A stretch of 64,000 nt of DNA from Epiperipatus broadwayi (GCA_028023455.1 JAQFVV010000112.1:1242001-1306000); one strand, 5' to 3'. Positions 1 to 12,586 are shown, counted from the first letter of the stretch. Numbers and translations are program-made. The notes: generated from the sequence alone by a model not told the origin.

Positions 1-126
1 CTCAATTAAATATTACTATGAGAAATATTATTGGTGCATTCACAATTTCTTCTCCAGATATTAGTAAAAAGATTGCCTCGCTGAAAATGTATTAAAAATT
101 GTTAAGCATATATTGAATTTGCCAAT

Positions 127-385
127 TAACTCAAGATATAACTTTATCTTACCTATTGCATTGCCAAATCTATATAATATTAATATCATCTATGTTTTTT
201 AATACTTTTACAATGCTTTTTATCTCTAATATGACAGTTTCGATTGCCCTAGCAATCTTCTTCAGAACTTATAGATGTTGTGAACAATATTGCTAGGGCA
301 ATCAAAATTGTTATATTAGGTGTAAAAAAGCATTGCAAAAGTATTAAAGAACATAGATGATATTAATATTATAACTCAAGATATA
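127..385. mobile_element. Foldback MITE-like element with long inverted arms
   Basis: Two near-perfect inverted arms of about 80 bp (176-255 and 289-370) face each other across a spacer of about 33 bp; both inner ends carry the GC-richer motif attgccctagcaat and its complement. The outer sequence taactcaagatata occurs at 127-140 and again at 372-385, so the palindrome sits between two 14-bp direct repeats, although the left one is separated from the arm by about 35 bp. There is no coding capacity. The structure fits a non-autonomous foldback/MITE, but I cannot assign a superfamily. Confidence 0.7.
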
Positions 386-2460
386 GTTTCACCACCTAAA
401 CCTCATCTTCAGTCAAGATTTCTTTTTGGCTGTACTTTATCAAAGAATTTGTCACATAAAACATGAAGTTCTTAAGATATTTCAAACAGTTTTTTCCTCC
501 AAATACAATAATGAAGGTAACTGGATTTTATTTTAGATGTTATTGGAATCTCATCAACAGATACAGGACAAACCATGGTCATTATGCTTCTTTGCTTTAT
601 AAATGGAATTTAAAAGCTACTGATCTATGTAGATGCAGAGATATGGGCCATATAATAAGTAATTCACAAATTTATGGCTACAGTGGCAGAAACCATTGAA
701 ATATATATAAGGAATTGAATTAATGGACTTGTATTTGTATTAATTCATTTTATATAGAATATTATCATTAAACATATCTTGATTTAGCATGATTTTGAAC
801 TATCACAACACAATATGCAAAAAAATGCAAGAAAGATTCAAAATATTTATATAGAAATTATACAGCATTTTATGTAATTACAGCATAATGTAAAATACCT
901 TTTAAACGTAAAGAAAATTCTATATTTCTGATTAAATGTAAGGATAGAAGTTATCAAATGAGAGCAAAATGTGGATATTATCTTCCATTTGAAACAACTA
1001 TATAATGACTTGAAGATATAATTAGACACATAAAAGAAATAAAATAAACAAATTTAAAGCTGCATTTGAAACTATTATATAGTAACTTGAAGCCTTAATT
1101 AGTCATAAGAAATAAATGAAATTAAGGTTGCATTTTAAGCTATAAAGATTAAGGGAAAAAATTTAATGCCTAACCATTTGATAGCTAAGAGTATACATTA
1201 AAATTAATTTTTAATTTCGATGAAATGAAAACTGCCCTTTCCAAAAAGAAAAATACATGCACTTCATATTTTTAAAATATTAACTTTGTTCATTATTAAT
1301 TTATAAAAGTGTAAATTCTGGATACATATTCCTAAATTAATCCATTGAAAATTTAATATACATAAGTGATCTTGATTATGTTAAAGAAAATGGTCAACTT
1401 TTTAAGCTTGTTTTAAATTTGAAATAGTTTTTAATGGCAAAGCAAAAAACTGGGCCTTTTATTTATTTTGAATTAAATGTGATGGGGAAAAAAGAAACAT
1501 TTGTTGTGTTTTTTTTTTAATTGCAAAACGTAAAGTTTAAGATATAAAACACACGTGTTACATTTTAGATTGTAACTGTGAGTAATTAAACTGTGACATA
1601 TGTTACACAGGCATTGATTCAGAGATGGCACTGAAGGCAATTTGGAGAGAGCACCAATGGCTCTTTTCATTGGGTCATACAGCATATATGTGTGTATATA
1701 GTAGTTGATCTAGAAAATCATAGCTGACATTTAAATCATCTTAATTTAATCAGGGTTACAGCAATTTTTTTGTGTTGATTTTTAGTACATGGAAATTGTC
1801 AGTCATTTCATATATCAGAAATTCATTGTAAGAATGAAATCTGATTTTTAAGGGAAGGCATTGGTTTTGTATCAAGTTACTTCTAGAGTCAACTGCAGGA
1901 AATCTGATATTCATCTGTACAAAAAATAATTAAATTGTTAGTTGCTCAAAGCATTTTTATGTCATTTTAGAGCACTATGACAGGTTGAGTCAGGACTTAT
2001 CACTATACCATTGTCATAAAAGACACTAATCATAAAATTCGAATGGTTATTGTTTGGGAATTCATATGATCTTAAGCACCAAAGTTCAGATATAGTTTTG
2101 ACCAGTTCTCACATTCACTACATAGAAATTAAAGTAAATCTATTTTCAAACAACAGATTTAAATCAATACAGATACCCGTTTTTAAAAAACTTATATTTG
2201 ATAGCATTTTCTCACTACATGCTATTTCAGTAATTTGTGAATTACATAGAAATGTAAAATATTTACCTTACATTAGACAAATTTGTAGATGAAACAAATC
2301 CCTAAGCTGATGTATCTCTAAACTGCTACTCATATGTATTACTAATTAACTAACTTTTTTTCAAACCACACAATTTTTAACTCCATTATAGCCAATTGGA
2401 TGAATGTTAAAGTTAATTGGTATTTATTTTATAAATGAATTTATTAGAAAATATCAGTCC
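386..2460. other. AT-rich non-coding stretch
   Basis: No supported gene. The open frames here (for example 463-699 and 1473-1685) are short, lack recognisable motifs and have no coding signature. The only structure seen is a short two-copy tandem at 984-1120, listed separately. Confidence 0.5.
984..1120 (+). repeat. Two-copy diverged tandem repeat, about 77-bp period
   Basis: The block beginning catttgaaac at about 985 recurs at about 1063, followed in both copies by tatata.tgacttgaag-like sequence and a purine-rich agaaataaa segment. Diverged; no coding content. Confidence 0.6.
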
Positions 2461-2612
2461 TTGGCAAGCCCTATTGTGATTTAATGCACTGATAGAAGTG
2501 TCAGACTTTGGAATGTTTAGTCCTCAGATTGATTCCAGTTTAGGCACTTCCTGTACTCAAACTTCTTATTAACTCTCAAGCAATAAAGTCATTTGATTAT
2601 TTATTTATTAAT
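2461..2612 (+). mobile_element. tRNA-derived SINE, copy 1
   Basis: One of three copies of the same sequence of about 140 bp (others on the minus strand at about 12.45 and 17.06 kb). The head resembles a tRNA: an A-box-like segment around gatagaagtgtcagac and a B-box-like agattgattcc about 35 bp further on. The shared body contains ggcactt, ctcaaacttcttatta and caataaagtcatt, and the tail is an ATTTA-type repeat. Head, body and simple tail match the architecture of tRNA-derived SINEs, which depend on a partner LINE. The source tRNA cannot be told by eye. Confidence 0.75.
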
Positions 2613-3469
2613 TCCTTGTCAACAGACATTAATTAAATATTAAAATATCAGATGTGTTATATAAAGACCATATAACATTTATAATTTGTCGATTTATCAC
2701 GCTGTCCAACGTACTAAATTTTACTGTTGAATTTCCATTTAAGATATATTTTCGAATACTCAGAGGTGGATGCCTTTTTTTTTTGTCTTTCTTCGTCCAA
2801 ATGTAGAGTCCATCTGGTTGTATAAAACTTTTTAGCAAAATCAGAATTATTATACATTTAGCAAAAAATGCCACAGATTAAAACATTAGAAGTAAATTTA
2901 TAGCAGTAAATAAACAAACAAAAATGCAACTAAATTATAAATGAAATAAATATAATTTTTTTATTTCCATAATAAAATATCAAAGTTCAGGTTTAGGCGT
3001 TTAATGAAATAAACATTCTTTTGCACTCTTGTTACTTTTAAGATATATTTTTAATTTTTTTTATTATCACAAAACTAAACTTCATATTTTATAAATTATA
3101 TTATAATAGTCATCCCTCCCCCCTCCAACGCAACTCTCTGTATATGAGGATTCACCATGCTTATTTTGTGTAATCCTCAGTTTGAAAAATAATTTAAAAA
3201 AAAAGAAAATCATAAATTTTAATGCATTCCATATATGCTGGTCATATCTTGCATACTCGGTACTTAATTTTTGTATAATATAGTTATTTTTTTTAATAAT
3301 TGCATTCTATTTTTTTTTTAATTATTTCTGTTAAAGATGTAGAATCCAAATGTAATAGATAGGTTATTGTAAAAGAAAATTTAAATTTTTTAAATTTTAT
3401 TTATATGTCCTATTTTCAAATTAAAAGTAATATGTTGCTAGAAAATGTGTTATTAATAGTATATCACTT
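2613..3469. other. AT-rich non-coding stretch
   Basis: Nothing supportable: A/T homopolymer runs and one short pyrimidine-rich patch near 3115 (ccctcccccctcc-like). The open frame at 2629-2874 (minus) has no recognisable protein features. Confidence 0.4.
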
Positions 3470-4850
3470 TTCTATCATGCTTCAAGCCATGAGACACACA
3501 TGTATATTCAAAAAAAGCAAAAGAAAGAGAAGAAATGCTGCTAAAGAAAATAGAAGACATTTGAAAAATGTTGATTAAGATGCAGGGAATTTGATCAGAA
3601 AAGAGAAGTAGACAATCAAAACAATGAACCAGAGCACTCAGGAAGCTATCCAAAATACAACCTGAGCAATGGAGAAAGATTAGGAATAGGACAAGAAAAT
3701 AGATGTTATATATCATATCAGGATATAATATGAGAGGAAGTTGAAAGAATAGATTAAATATTAGAGAAAAGGAGCAGTTGGTATTTATAAGAGAAGAAAC
3801 AATGGCAAAGGAACTGACAGGATCGTTAGAAGAATTAAGAAAGAAGTTATAAGATGGACATAGAATCAAGGATTAAACAGGAATCTGAGGAATGGAGTTT
3901 TGAGCAATGTTGTTTTACAGAGAAAATGAAAGCAACTCAAAAAGTTTTAAGTGAAAATTGAGAAAGAGAACTATGTGAAGGGTCTGTATGAAGAGACATT
4001 ATCTAAAGGCAAAATTAAAGAAGGTCCAGAAGCAATGCTGATAGAAGTTAGAGTAATAATGAGAAAGCAAGCCTCCAAGAATATAAGTTATAACAAGATG
4101 TTAATAGATTCTTTAAGATAAAGTCATTTAGGGATGATGCAGGGGAAAACTGCTATGGAAGACTTTGATAGTCTAGAAAATTATTTTTCATAAAATAGAG
4201 TGGAGGAGCACTACAAGATAGCCCTAGCTTGGGCTCACTTTCAGGGATCAAACAGAAAATTTCCAAGGATATAAAGATGCCATGTAGCATGAATCCTGGA
4301 CCAAAGGGTGTCAAGACGACATGTATCAGGTGTCATAAAAGATATTAAAGTAGGTACGGAAGAAACCTATGTGCAGTTTTTTCGAAGCTAGATATTGTGG
4401 TTAAAAGTCTTACACAGCTTGTACTTTGTTGGACAGTCAAATAATAAAAATCAGACATAACCTGCCATATAAGGTAGATCAAATAATTATGGGTGCAGAT
4501 GAACTATTGAGAAGGTGACAGAATTGCTGAATTCCTTAGAGAGAGTAAGAAGGGAGTTTCTGGCTCTTAAATCTTAAAAAATAAAAGACCACAAAGAAAA
4601 AAAAAGACTAATATAAGTAGTTTAGCTATTAAAAGAAATAATATAGTCAACAACAGGAAAAATGGAAAAGAGGGGACAATAGTAGTTTAGATCAAAGCAA
4701 GAATAATCCACAAGACTAATAAAAGAACAATCTGAACAGGAGTCCATTACTACCTCATCCCAGCCCTACTAACATGAAGTTTGGACAGGATGAAGATCAA
4801 TGTTCAATTAATCATCCACAGGAAGACTTATATGAAAGTCCCTATAGTAT
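3470..4850 (+). pseudogene. Purine-rich, gag-like retroelement remnant
   Basis: This block is conspicuously A+G-rich on the + strand and richer in G than its flanks, as decayed retroelement coding DNA often is. Forward translations give fragments separated by stops and frameshifts: a charged, probably coiled-coil stretch (around 3800-3850, TMAKELTGSLEELRKKL) and, near 4320-4375, CIRCHKR...GRNLC. The latter resembles a degraded CCHC zinc knuckle (C-x2-C then a later C, with the His position lost), the nucleic-acid-binding motif of Gag. No protease or RT block was recognised downstream. A decayed LTR-retrotransposon gag is my preferred reading; other charged proteins are possible. Confidence 0.4.
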
Positions 4851-5131
4851 TGCACAGTACTGAGGGGATGATGTATTTAGATAAGGAAAACTGTGTGAAA
4901 AGCACTTGTGGTACCCAGTTCTCGGGACCTTATCCAAAAGAAAAATATTAACAGATTTATATTTATCCTAAATATGTAAATATATTTAGCTAAATTCCTG
5001 TTTAAAAAGAAGTTTATAATTCTTATCATTCTGCTCCCTTTAAATGGAAATAAAATGATTGGTCCTAGTGAGAAAAACATCTCATCTTGGTTGCATTCCT
5101 ATTTAAGTATAATGGGTAATCATCTGAAATC

Positions 5132-5270
5132 TGGGCATGGATGCTTGGGGCATTGTTTATGTGTACAAAACACATAAAAATGCCATTTCTATGGCCAGCC
5201 CTGCGGCTAATACAACATTTAATATTGGATTAACCCATTATGGCAAGCCGCTTTACATGACATTGCACAA
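5132..5270 (+). repeat. Dispersed repeat, copy A (cephalopod-type?)
   Basis: A GC-richer island. The segment containing aaaacacataaaaatgcca and then tatggcc recurs at about 62,935-63,055 with the same order of blocks, including a gca.gccgct motif about 80 bp downstream. The acacataaaaa.gccatt...ggcc core resembles the abundant cacgtaaaaagcacca-type repeats I associate with octopus and squid genomes; that link is from memory. The 70-codon open frame at 5137-5349 is not conserved in the second copy, so I do not treat it as a gene. Confidence 0.5.
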
Positions 5271-5481
5271 AAATATTAAGGCCCATTTTGTGCTTGGAAA
5301 CTATTTACAAATATTTGTTCTATTCATAGCTGATTACCGTATCGCTTGAGGGTGTTTGAATTTCAAGTCGGTACAACTTTTCAAATCTCCGTAATAGTGT
5401 AATGTCATTTCTATTTAAATAATGTTGTTAATTACTAAGAATTGTTATATGGTCCCACCCTTCCCGAAAAAAATGATAATA

Positions 5482-5527
5482 TGTATATATTTCATATATA
5501 TGTGTGTGCGTGTGTGTGTATATATGG
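5482..5527. repeat. TA/TG microsatellite
   Basis: Alternating tatatatgtgtgtgcgtgtg-type dinucleotide tract returning to tatata. Confidence 0.85.
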
Positions 5528-6940
5528 TGCAAATGTAAAGATTATCTTTACATTCCACTTTCTTGACTTTATTTTATAGATTTGATATTTTTTTGGTACC
5601 ATATGGCCAAGAGCATTGATGATGATTAACACTGATATAATTATCCCAGCATTATTTGTTTATTATTATTTTAGCACTTACATATATGCATGCATTTAAA
5701 ATAGTGGTGATTGTTTTTATATGTCCCACGTTTAGAAGGCTAGTAGATGATTTTTGCTGTCACTTTTAAATTCAGTCACAAGAGTTGACTGTTAAATATT
5801 GAGGACTTTTAGAGATTCTATATTATTGTTTATTATTATTTATATTTACCTATATTTATTTCCAATGCTGATTTTTGCTCATGTTCATGGATTTGTAATG
5901 TTGTTAAAGATTCCATCATCCTTTGATGTTTTGTTCTCGATTATCTCCACCTGATATTACATATCATCAGTTCTGTCACAGAATACAGATTGTTTCTATT
6001 GAAAGTGTAGAATCAAATATTTGAAATTCGTTGCAGTGATATTTATACCTCAAAATCTAATTCTGGAATTTGATTTTCCATTTTTCACTGTTCAGTAGGT
6101 TGATGAAATAAAAGTCATTAAATAATTGTCCAGAGTGTTGACTCAGCATGAAATGTGTCTTAGGTGTCATTTGATTTTTTAGATGTCTTTATCCATAGTT
6201 TCAAGAATGTATGATGGTTTCTGAAATTTAAGTTATCTCTAAAAAAGATTTACACATGGAAAAAGAGAAATGAAGTTGAATTATTCCATATTTTAATTAA
6301 AAGAGATATATTAATCTGTCATATAATAGAAATGTGATGTTTATTAATTTTTAACTGAGGTTTCAAGTTTATATCTGGGATGAAAATATAATCTCTTGTC
6401 TAATAAATGTTCAGTAATAATCATTAATATATTTATCTGAAATGGGTCGTGTCTGAATTTTGAATCCAGAAAGCTTGGTTTTTGCAAATCAAATTGTAAT
6501 ATTATATATAAATGTAGGAATTAGATACTATACCAGATATATATATATAAAATCAAATTTACAGTATTATTAGACATTTTTCTTCAGATTTAAAATCATT
6601 TCATCTAATTATCATCTAGTATAAAAATTTCAGATCACTGCCTCACATTATATATGTATTTCCGATATCAGTTTATCCTTTTACATGAATTGAGGGTAAA
6701 ACACCTGATTTTCACACTAAATTGATAGTATGGCTTTTGTATTTTTGAATTGTAAATGGGACTTGTTCATTTAAAAAGTGTGAATAAATTTTTAGTCATT
6801 CACAAATATATTGCAAATATATGTTGTCTAAATTATTAATAAGACAATACACACATCTCATATAGACCATTAAACATGGACAACACCTCTTTCACTTTTG
6901 TGTTGCTTATATCAAATCATTAAAATATTCTCTCCTAATA
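5528..6940. other. AT-rich non-coding stretch
   Basis: No gene or clear element. A short perfect hairpin of about 10 bp per arm lies around 5533-5556 (aatgtaaaga facing tctttacatt). Short TA runs occur near 6530. Confidence 0.4.
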
Positions 6941-7149
6941 TACTTTCCACAGTGTTTTATTTAATTCCCATGAAACAATTTTCACTGCATAGTAGCCTAT
7001 TTCAAATCTAAAAAGCAATTGTATTACATAAATGCTGTTACTATGTTTGTATAAAGAATTAATGTAATACAATTGCTGTTTTAGATCTGAAAAAGACTGC
7101 TAGGCAGTCAAAACTTATTGGGATATTAAATAAAACATTGTAGAAAGTG
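6941..7149. repeat. Inverted repeat (foldback) with roughly 88-bp arms
   Basis: The arm at 6941-7029 is mirrored by 7062-7149: actttcca..gtgttttattta and caaatctaaa...caattgtattacat on the left have reverse complements on the right. Arms are diverged but collinear, and the loop is about 32 bp. A decayed MITE is likely; no target duplication was recognised. Confidence 0.7.
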
Positions 7150-8364
7150 CCTTAGAAAGAATGTAATTTTTTTTTTATAATATCTTAGGCTGTTTTAATA
7201 AATTGTTGATTACTAATAAGTTTTTTAAATGACAACATTAAATAAAATTTAATATATGCTAATTTATAAAGGGATCTTGGTAATCCACTAGATTTAAAAT
7301 GAATTATTAATTTTTATCTGTATGATCACATTATTTATCAACTCAGTGAGTCGATTAAATGTTGTTTTTTTTAAATAAATATATGCATATAACAGTTAGA
7401 ATTGCATTAATTAGTTATATGCTAATTAATATACGAAAATGGTAAGTAGTTTAATATTATCTTTTCAGTGGTGCAAAAACAATATGAACCTTATACATAA
7501 TATTATGGTGCCAGGGAAAACAAATGGAATATACTGTCTTGCAAATTTTATTTGACTGGATTGAAAATGTTAATGCTATACAAACATAACGTTAAAAATA
7601 GATGCAGAATATTAGAACTACAATTAAACTGGAAAAGATTATGTATGAAGAGATGAATAGCAAATGGTTAAAAAAATGGTCTCTGTGAAGTGAAAAATGA
7701 AATGGGTATGAGAATTTATTGTTACAATGCTGAAAGCATTGTAACAGTTTGGATATCATTTTAAGATCAGAAACAAGAAACAGTTTTATATTTACTATAG
7801 TAATTTCTATAAATGACGATTGTTGTTAGTTAGGCTTAAAGGTATGCTAGATTAAAACAGGAATGATTGTTAAAGGAGATTATAGATTAAGAAATAACAG
7901 TGAAAAGGTGATAAATACTATGATAATAATGAACTTATATGCTTTAATAATCACTAGAGCATTTACACATAAAGTGCTCCATATAGTATAAATGGCTTTC
8001 AGTCATATATTAATAGAGAATAGGATTAAGAGCAATATTTAAGAATGTTTGTTCATATGTTTATGCTGACAGATTCAGATTTATTCATACTGAAAGGGCT
8101 GATGCCAAAGTTTTAGATTATATTGTTCCAATCCAAAAAAGAAATGGTCAAGAGATGTTGTTAGTGAAAAAAGTTCAATTATGTGGGATAAGAATGTAAA
8201 TGTGCATAATACCTGGATATTCAAGATGTTTATTTTTATATCAGATGTATTAAATAAATCTGAAAATTTTTGTTGTTGTTGTTGACTTTTCATTACACTT
8301 TTTATTCAATTATCTATCCAATAATTGAATACAAAACTTTATGAAAAATGCAGTAAAATTGATT
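7150..8364. other. AT-rich non-coding stretch with one small hairpin
   Basis: No gene supported. A perfect 11-bp hairpin with a GAA loop (gttacaatgct / agcattgtaac) lies at 7721-7745. The open frame at 8081-8293 (minus) begins with a glutamine run from a (TTG)n tract and is otherwise unconvincing. Confidence 0.4.
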
Positions 8365-8615
8365 TATTTAATTAATGGAATAAACCATCTCCTTTGAACT
8401 ATTAATTAATAATTCTCTGCTGATAAAAAATCAAAGATTAGCATAGATCCACCTATTTTTTAAGCTTTTGGTGTTTATAAGTTTAACTTTTCTAATATTG
8501 GGAAAAATGCAGAATGGATTCAATAAATCAGTCCTATGAAAACATGATATTAATAATTATTAAATTAATATTCAATTATATAAGAATAGAGACTGAATCT
8601 CACACTTAATACTCT
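8365..8615 (+). repeat. 250-280 bp dispersed unit, copy 1 (direct)
   Basis: First of five related units between 8.3 and 10.6 kb. Shared landmarks in order: attaatgga.taaa.ca, attaataa, a(g/c)atccac.(t/c)attctt, taagcttttg.tgtt.ataagttt, a cagtc..atgaaa.catgata block and agaata.a.(a/c)tgaatctca. Non-coding. Confidence 0.65.
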
Positions 8616-9550
8616 TGTTTAACATGTAGATTGTCTTACATTCACATGTTTGAATGTGCTGGAGATGACTGCAATTTTAATTCACTCTTCTGGAGCTTTC
8701 TTTAATCATTTGTTGCTCATGTTGCATTCATTTAAGCAGGCTAATCTCAAACTAAATTTGTTTTAAAAACCAAATCAGAGATGGCAAAATTTTTAATTAA
8801 AGCATTTATAGAGGAGTCAAAACTTTGCATTTATTATTAATGTTTAGCAATTTATTCTTTCAACATGGGAGAACTTATGATTAGTTTTGAAAGTATCCTT
8901 TCTCTGATTGATTTAGAAAATAAAATTATATACTTTCAATAATTTATTTTTTATATATTATTGATTTTTTCCCCACAAAATATATCTCTTAATATTTATT
9001 AATTTAGAAGAATTGCAATTAGATTTACATTATATTTACTTTTAAAAGAAGACTTATCAAGAGAAATTAATAATGTATGGTCCTAACTTACTTTGGTTTA
9101 AAAATAATGCTTCATATTTATTGCAGTATACTTATTTTAGGCATTTTTTTAAAACTATAAATAGTATTTTAAATAAAATTTTATTGCCTGTAAGGGGTCT
9201 GAGCAAAAATTTTTTAGTTTAGAAATTGAATTAAAATAAGTCTCTTTTTTTAAAAAAATTGTTATCAACATTATGGATGATTGACCAATGACAATGAAGT
9301 TACTATTTTTATCAATCTGATTGCATAATTCAATTTATTTTTTCCAAATTTGCAGAGCTGAAATAATATCTTTAAGAATAATTTTAATTTGCCAGCCTAT
9401 ATTTCTAACAAATAATTCAAATTTTCTGAAATTATAATAAAGAATAAATGTAAAATTGATGGGAAAAAAAATGTTTTAAGTTTACTTCAGCCAAGCTAGT
9501 GGGGAGACACTTAAGTAATCGATCAGTTAAAAGGAAAATTATTCACACAG

Positions 9551-9835
9551 AAGTTAATAATTGTTAATATTAAATTAGCATAGCTCTACATATACAGAAT
9601 TAATGGATTAAGCCATTCTTCTTTTACGCTATGAATTAATAACACTGTTAACAAATGATCAAAAATAGAATAGATCCACTCATTCTTTAAAGTTTTGATG
9701 TTAATAAGTTTATCCTGCCAAAATTGCTTGAAATTCAGAGTGAAAATTACATCAGCTAGATAAAAACATGACATTAATCGTTATTAAATTAATCAGTTAT
9801 GCAAGAATAGATATTGAATCTCATTTTTAGTAACC
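9551..9835 (+). repeat. 250-280 bp dispersed unit, copy 2 (direct)
   Basis: Same landmark order as the 8.4-kb copy. It begins gaagttaataattgttaat and ends near agatattgaatctcat. The next copy starts about 17 bp later, so copies 2 and 3 form a true tandem. Confidence 0.7.
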
Positions 9836-9851
9836 TTATTTAATAATCATA

Positions 9852-10124
9852 CGGAAATTAATAATTGTAAACATTAAACTTGGATATTTCAATGTATATG
9901 TAATTAATGGCTAAAACATTGTTTTTTCAGGTTATGAATAAATAACACCATTAATAAAGAATCAAGACTAAAATGAATCCAGCTATTCTTTAAGCTTTTG
10001 ATATTAATAAGCTTATCCTTTTGATACTGTTAGAAATTCAAAATGAATTTAATATATCAGTCAGATGAAAGCATGATATTTATAAGTAATAAAGTAATAA
10101 ATATATAAATGTAGGCTTTGAATC
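9852..10124 (+). repeat. 250-280 bp dispersed unit, copy 3 (direct)
   Basis: Tandem neighbour of copy 2: ggaaattaataattgtaaac at its start, gaatccagctattctttaag in the middle, gctttgaatcc at its end. Confidence 0.7.
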
Positions 10125-10154
10125 CATCAATCCATATTGGCAAATGTAATCTTA

Positions 10155-10308
10155 TAAACATTAAAAGCTTAAAGAATATGTGGATCTATTCTATTTTTGG
10201 TTTTTTATTGAGTGTTATTTATTCATTGCCTAAGGAGAACATGGTTTACTCCGTTAATTACATATATATTGAGCTACGCTAATTTAATGCTTACAGTTAT
10301 TAACTTCT
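10155..10308 (-). repeat. 250-280 bp dispersed unit, copy 4 (inverted, partial)
   Basis: Reverse complement of the unit's first half: agcttaaagaatatgtggat mirrors atccac.tattctttaagct, and acagttattaacttc mirrors gaagttaataattgt. With copy 3 it forms a head-to-head palindrome around 10,140. Confidence 0.65.
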
Positions 10309-10330
10309 ATTTAATTATTAAAATATTAAA

Positions 10331-10570
10331 AGTGAGATTCAGTATTCATCCTTGTATAACTGATTATTAGTTTAACAATTATTCATTCTCACTATTTTTA
10401 TCTATCAACATTGGTAAAGAGAATAAGTTTGCACACATTAATAGCTTAAAGAATAGGTGTATCCATTTTATTATTGAATATTTGTCAACAGTGTTATTCA
10501 ATCATAGCTTGAAGGGAATGGTTTATATCATTAATTAAATATATGTTGAGTTATACAAATTTAATGTTTT
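10331..10570 (-). repeat. 250-280 bp dispersed unit, copy 5 (inverted)
   Basis: Reverse complement of nearly the whole unit: gtgagattcagtattcatcc at one end (tgaatctca side) and gagttatacaaatttaatg at the other. Arrangement over the locus is direct, gap, direct, direct, inverted, inverted. Confidence 0.65.
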
Positions 10571-11450
10571 GATTTATTTAATATAAATTCAAATTAGACT
10601 TTGAAATTCTCATGATAAATTTTAAAAAGATTGCAAAAATGATAGGAATGCATTTATGGGAAAGATGGGGTGGGGAATAAATTCATGAGAAAGAGGGAGG
10701 GGTCTCAAATTGAGAAACTTAATGAAATGATGGAGAGATTGATAAATGTTAATACTGAAATGGTTAGATCAAATATAGAAAATCTAACAGTCAATGAAGA
10801 TACTGTCCCAACGCAGTTTACAATTGCTACATTTCTTGCATGTACTAATAATGATTACTGTTTTTTAAATAATTTAGTAGTGATTAATGGTAGACTGGAG
10901 TTTTAAGATTTGTGGATCACTTCTTATTCTGTCACTTTCTGTGAATAAACTTGTTATGAACTTCATAATGATTAATATTCATATTTAGGCTGTTCCTGCA
11001 GTTTCATTTGCATTAATAGAAAATTATCAATTTTTTAAAAACCATAAAGCAAAAATAAAAAAGATAGAGACATGTAAAAAGATGTGTTTTATACTTGGAT
11101 AAACCACTTTTGGTATTGTATAAAATTCCTAGGCATTCTATACAATGCTGGTTTTATACTTTGCAATAACATATATAATATAATAAAGGATTAATATTGC
11201 TGAATTCATTGTTTTAGAGCTCTAATAGCTATCCTGATTGTTGACTGCAATTTTAAAAGAATATAATGTAGTTGATATTTAAGTAATATTTACATGAAAT
11301 AATAATAGATAAGTTAAGATCAAAATGACTATAGTAAGCATTTTTAAAAACAATATATTTTAAATAAAATAGTTTTAATTTGAATGGTTTAAATTTTAAC
11401 ATTCTTTATGGAATAGATAAATTAATTAAATTTTGTTTCTATATGCCAGG
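10571..11450. other. AT-rich stretch with one unassigned small open frame
   Basis: The frame at 10,670-10,906 (+, 78 codons) is charged at its N-terminus and polar, slightly less AT-rich than its flanks, but shows no recognisable domain or splice context. I do not call it a gene. Nothing else was seen. Confidence 0.35.
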
Positions 11451-11451
11451 A

Positions 11452-12335
11452 TGTTAAAATTTCAAAGCCATTTTAAAACATAGTTATCATGTGAGAAATA
11501 TATTTAAACTAAAATCCTAAAAGTTGACCAAATTCAGTAGTATAACTGAATATAAATGACAATTTTTATTATTTGGCTTCTTGTTGAACCTGAGCTTTGT
11601 GTAAAAATTACTATTATAATACATTTTTATATTGTTAATTACAAAAGTTTTTAAAATAAGTAATATTAAAAAAAAGCAAGAAAAGTGTGTAAGATTCATC
11701 CAGATTGATGCAATATGTACTGTAGTTTGTAGATTTACATGAAAATGATTATGATTTTGATGCATTTTTATGAATAGCAATATTGCAAAAAAATATAATT
11801 TTTTTACGATCAGTTAAACTATCGAATTTGATCAATTTATATGATGTCACTGTAAATATGTGGTACAAACAAAATTTAATTAATTTAAAATATATTTACA
11901 AAATCAAATTTTACTATTGAATTTGATCAAATTTTAGGATTTCAGTTTAAATATATTTCTCATGTGATAAATTAATTTTTAAAATGGCTGAGAAATTTTA
12001 ACACTGGGAGAATTTTTTTTACCATGCTCCAATTACAAGTGAAAAAATAAATATGTGATCCAAATGAAATTTAATTAATTAAAAATATATTTATGCAATA
12101 AAATTTTACCTTGGATTACCAAAAACTATAATTATCTTTATTTTTTAAGTATGTATTTCGATTAACAGATCACAACACTTTAATCAAGAGTGCTGCCCCT
12201 AAAAAATTGTTATGATTCTATCACATATTTATATTGCTAATTATCTATTTTTAAAATAAGTATCATAAAGCAAAAATTCATAGTCTATATAAATTTCTGA
12301 CAAATCATGCAAGATTCATCAAGATTGGTACAATA
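11452..12335. repeat. Mosaic of diverged inverted and direct repeats
   Basis: The segment 11,452-11,545 (atgttaaaattt, gccattttaaaa, catgtgagaaatatattta, aaatcctaaaa) is the reverse complement of 11,911-12,005. Inside and beyond, 11,850-11,920 is repeated directly at about 12,045-12,110 (a(c/t)atgtg.t.caaa.aaaatttaattaatt). The segment around 11,640-11,725 (aagattcatccagattg) recurs at about 12,225-12,335 (caagattcatcaagattgg). Probably a decayed non-autonomous element with secondary duplication. Confidence 0.6.
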
Positions 12336-12453
12336 TTTGTTTTTAGGTAACAAACAAACTTTCACTTATATATATATAATAGATTAGATATAGGTATTAC
12401 TTTTAACCATGTAAAGATGGAAATCATCATTTTATTATCGCAGTATATTAAAC

Positions 12454-12586
12454 ATAAATAAATAAATAAATAATCGATTGCTTTATTATTTGGGAATTCA
12501 TAAGAAATTTGATGACTGAAATTGCTAGAACTGGAATCAATCCAAGGGTCATACATTCCCAAATCTGATATTCTCTATTGAACTAA
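12454..12586 (-). mobile_element. tRNA-derived SINE, copy 2
   Basis: On the minus strand it matches the 2.46-kb SINE: gagaatatcagatttgggaa, then cccttggattgattccagtt (B-box-like core), aataaagca and an ATTTATTTATTTA tail that appears on the + strand as aaataaataaataaataa at 12,455-12,473. Tail position and orientation fit retrotransposition. Diverged from the other copies, so old. Confidence 0.7.

Noticed and set aside
5137-5349. 70-codon open frame as a gene
   Set aside because: It lies in a dispersed repeat and the frame is not preserved in the copy at 62.9 kb.
5535-5562. tggaatgtaaag on the minus strand, like the 5' end of miR-1
   Set aside because: Only the first 12 bases agree; the following sequence simply folds back on a 10-bp palindrome, too short for a precursor.
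10670-10906. 78-codon charged open frame as a small gene
   Set aside because: No domain, start context, splice signals or second copy; length is within chance expectation for this window.
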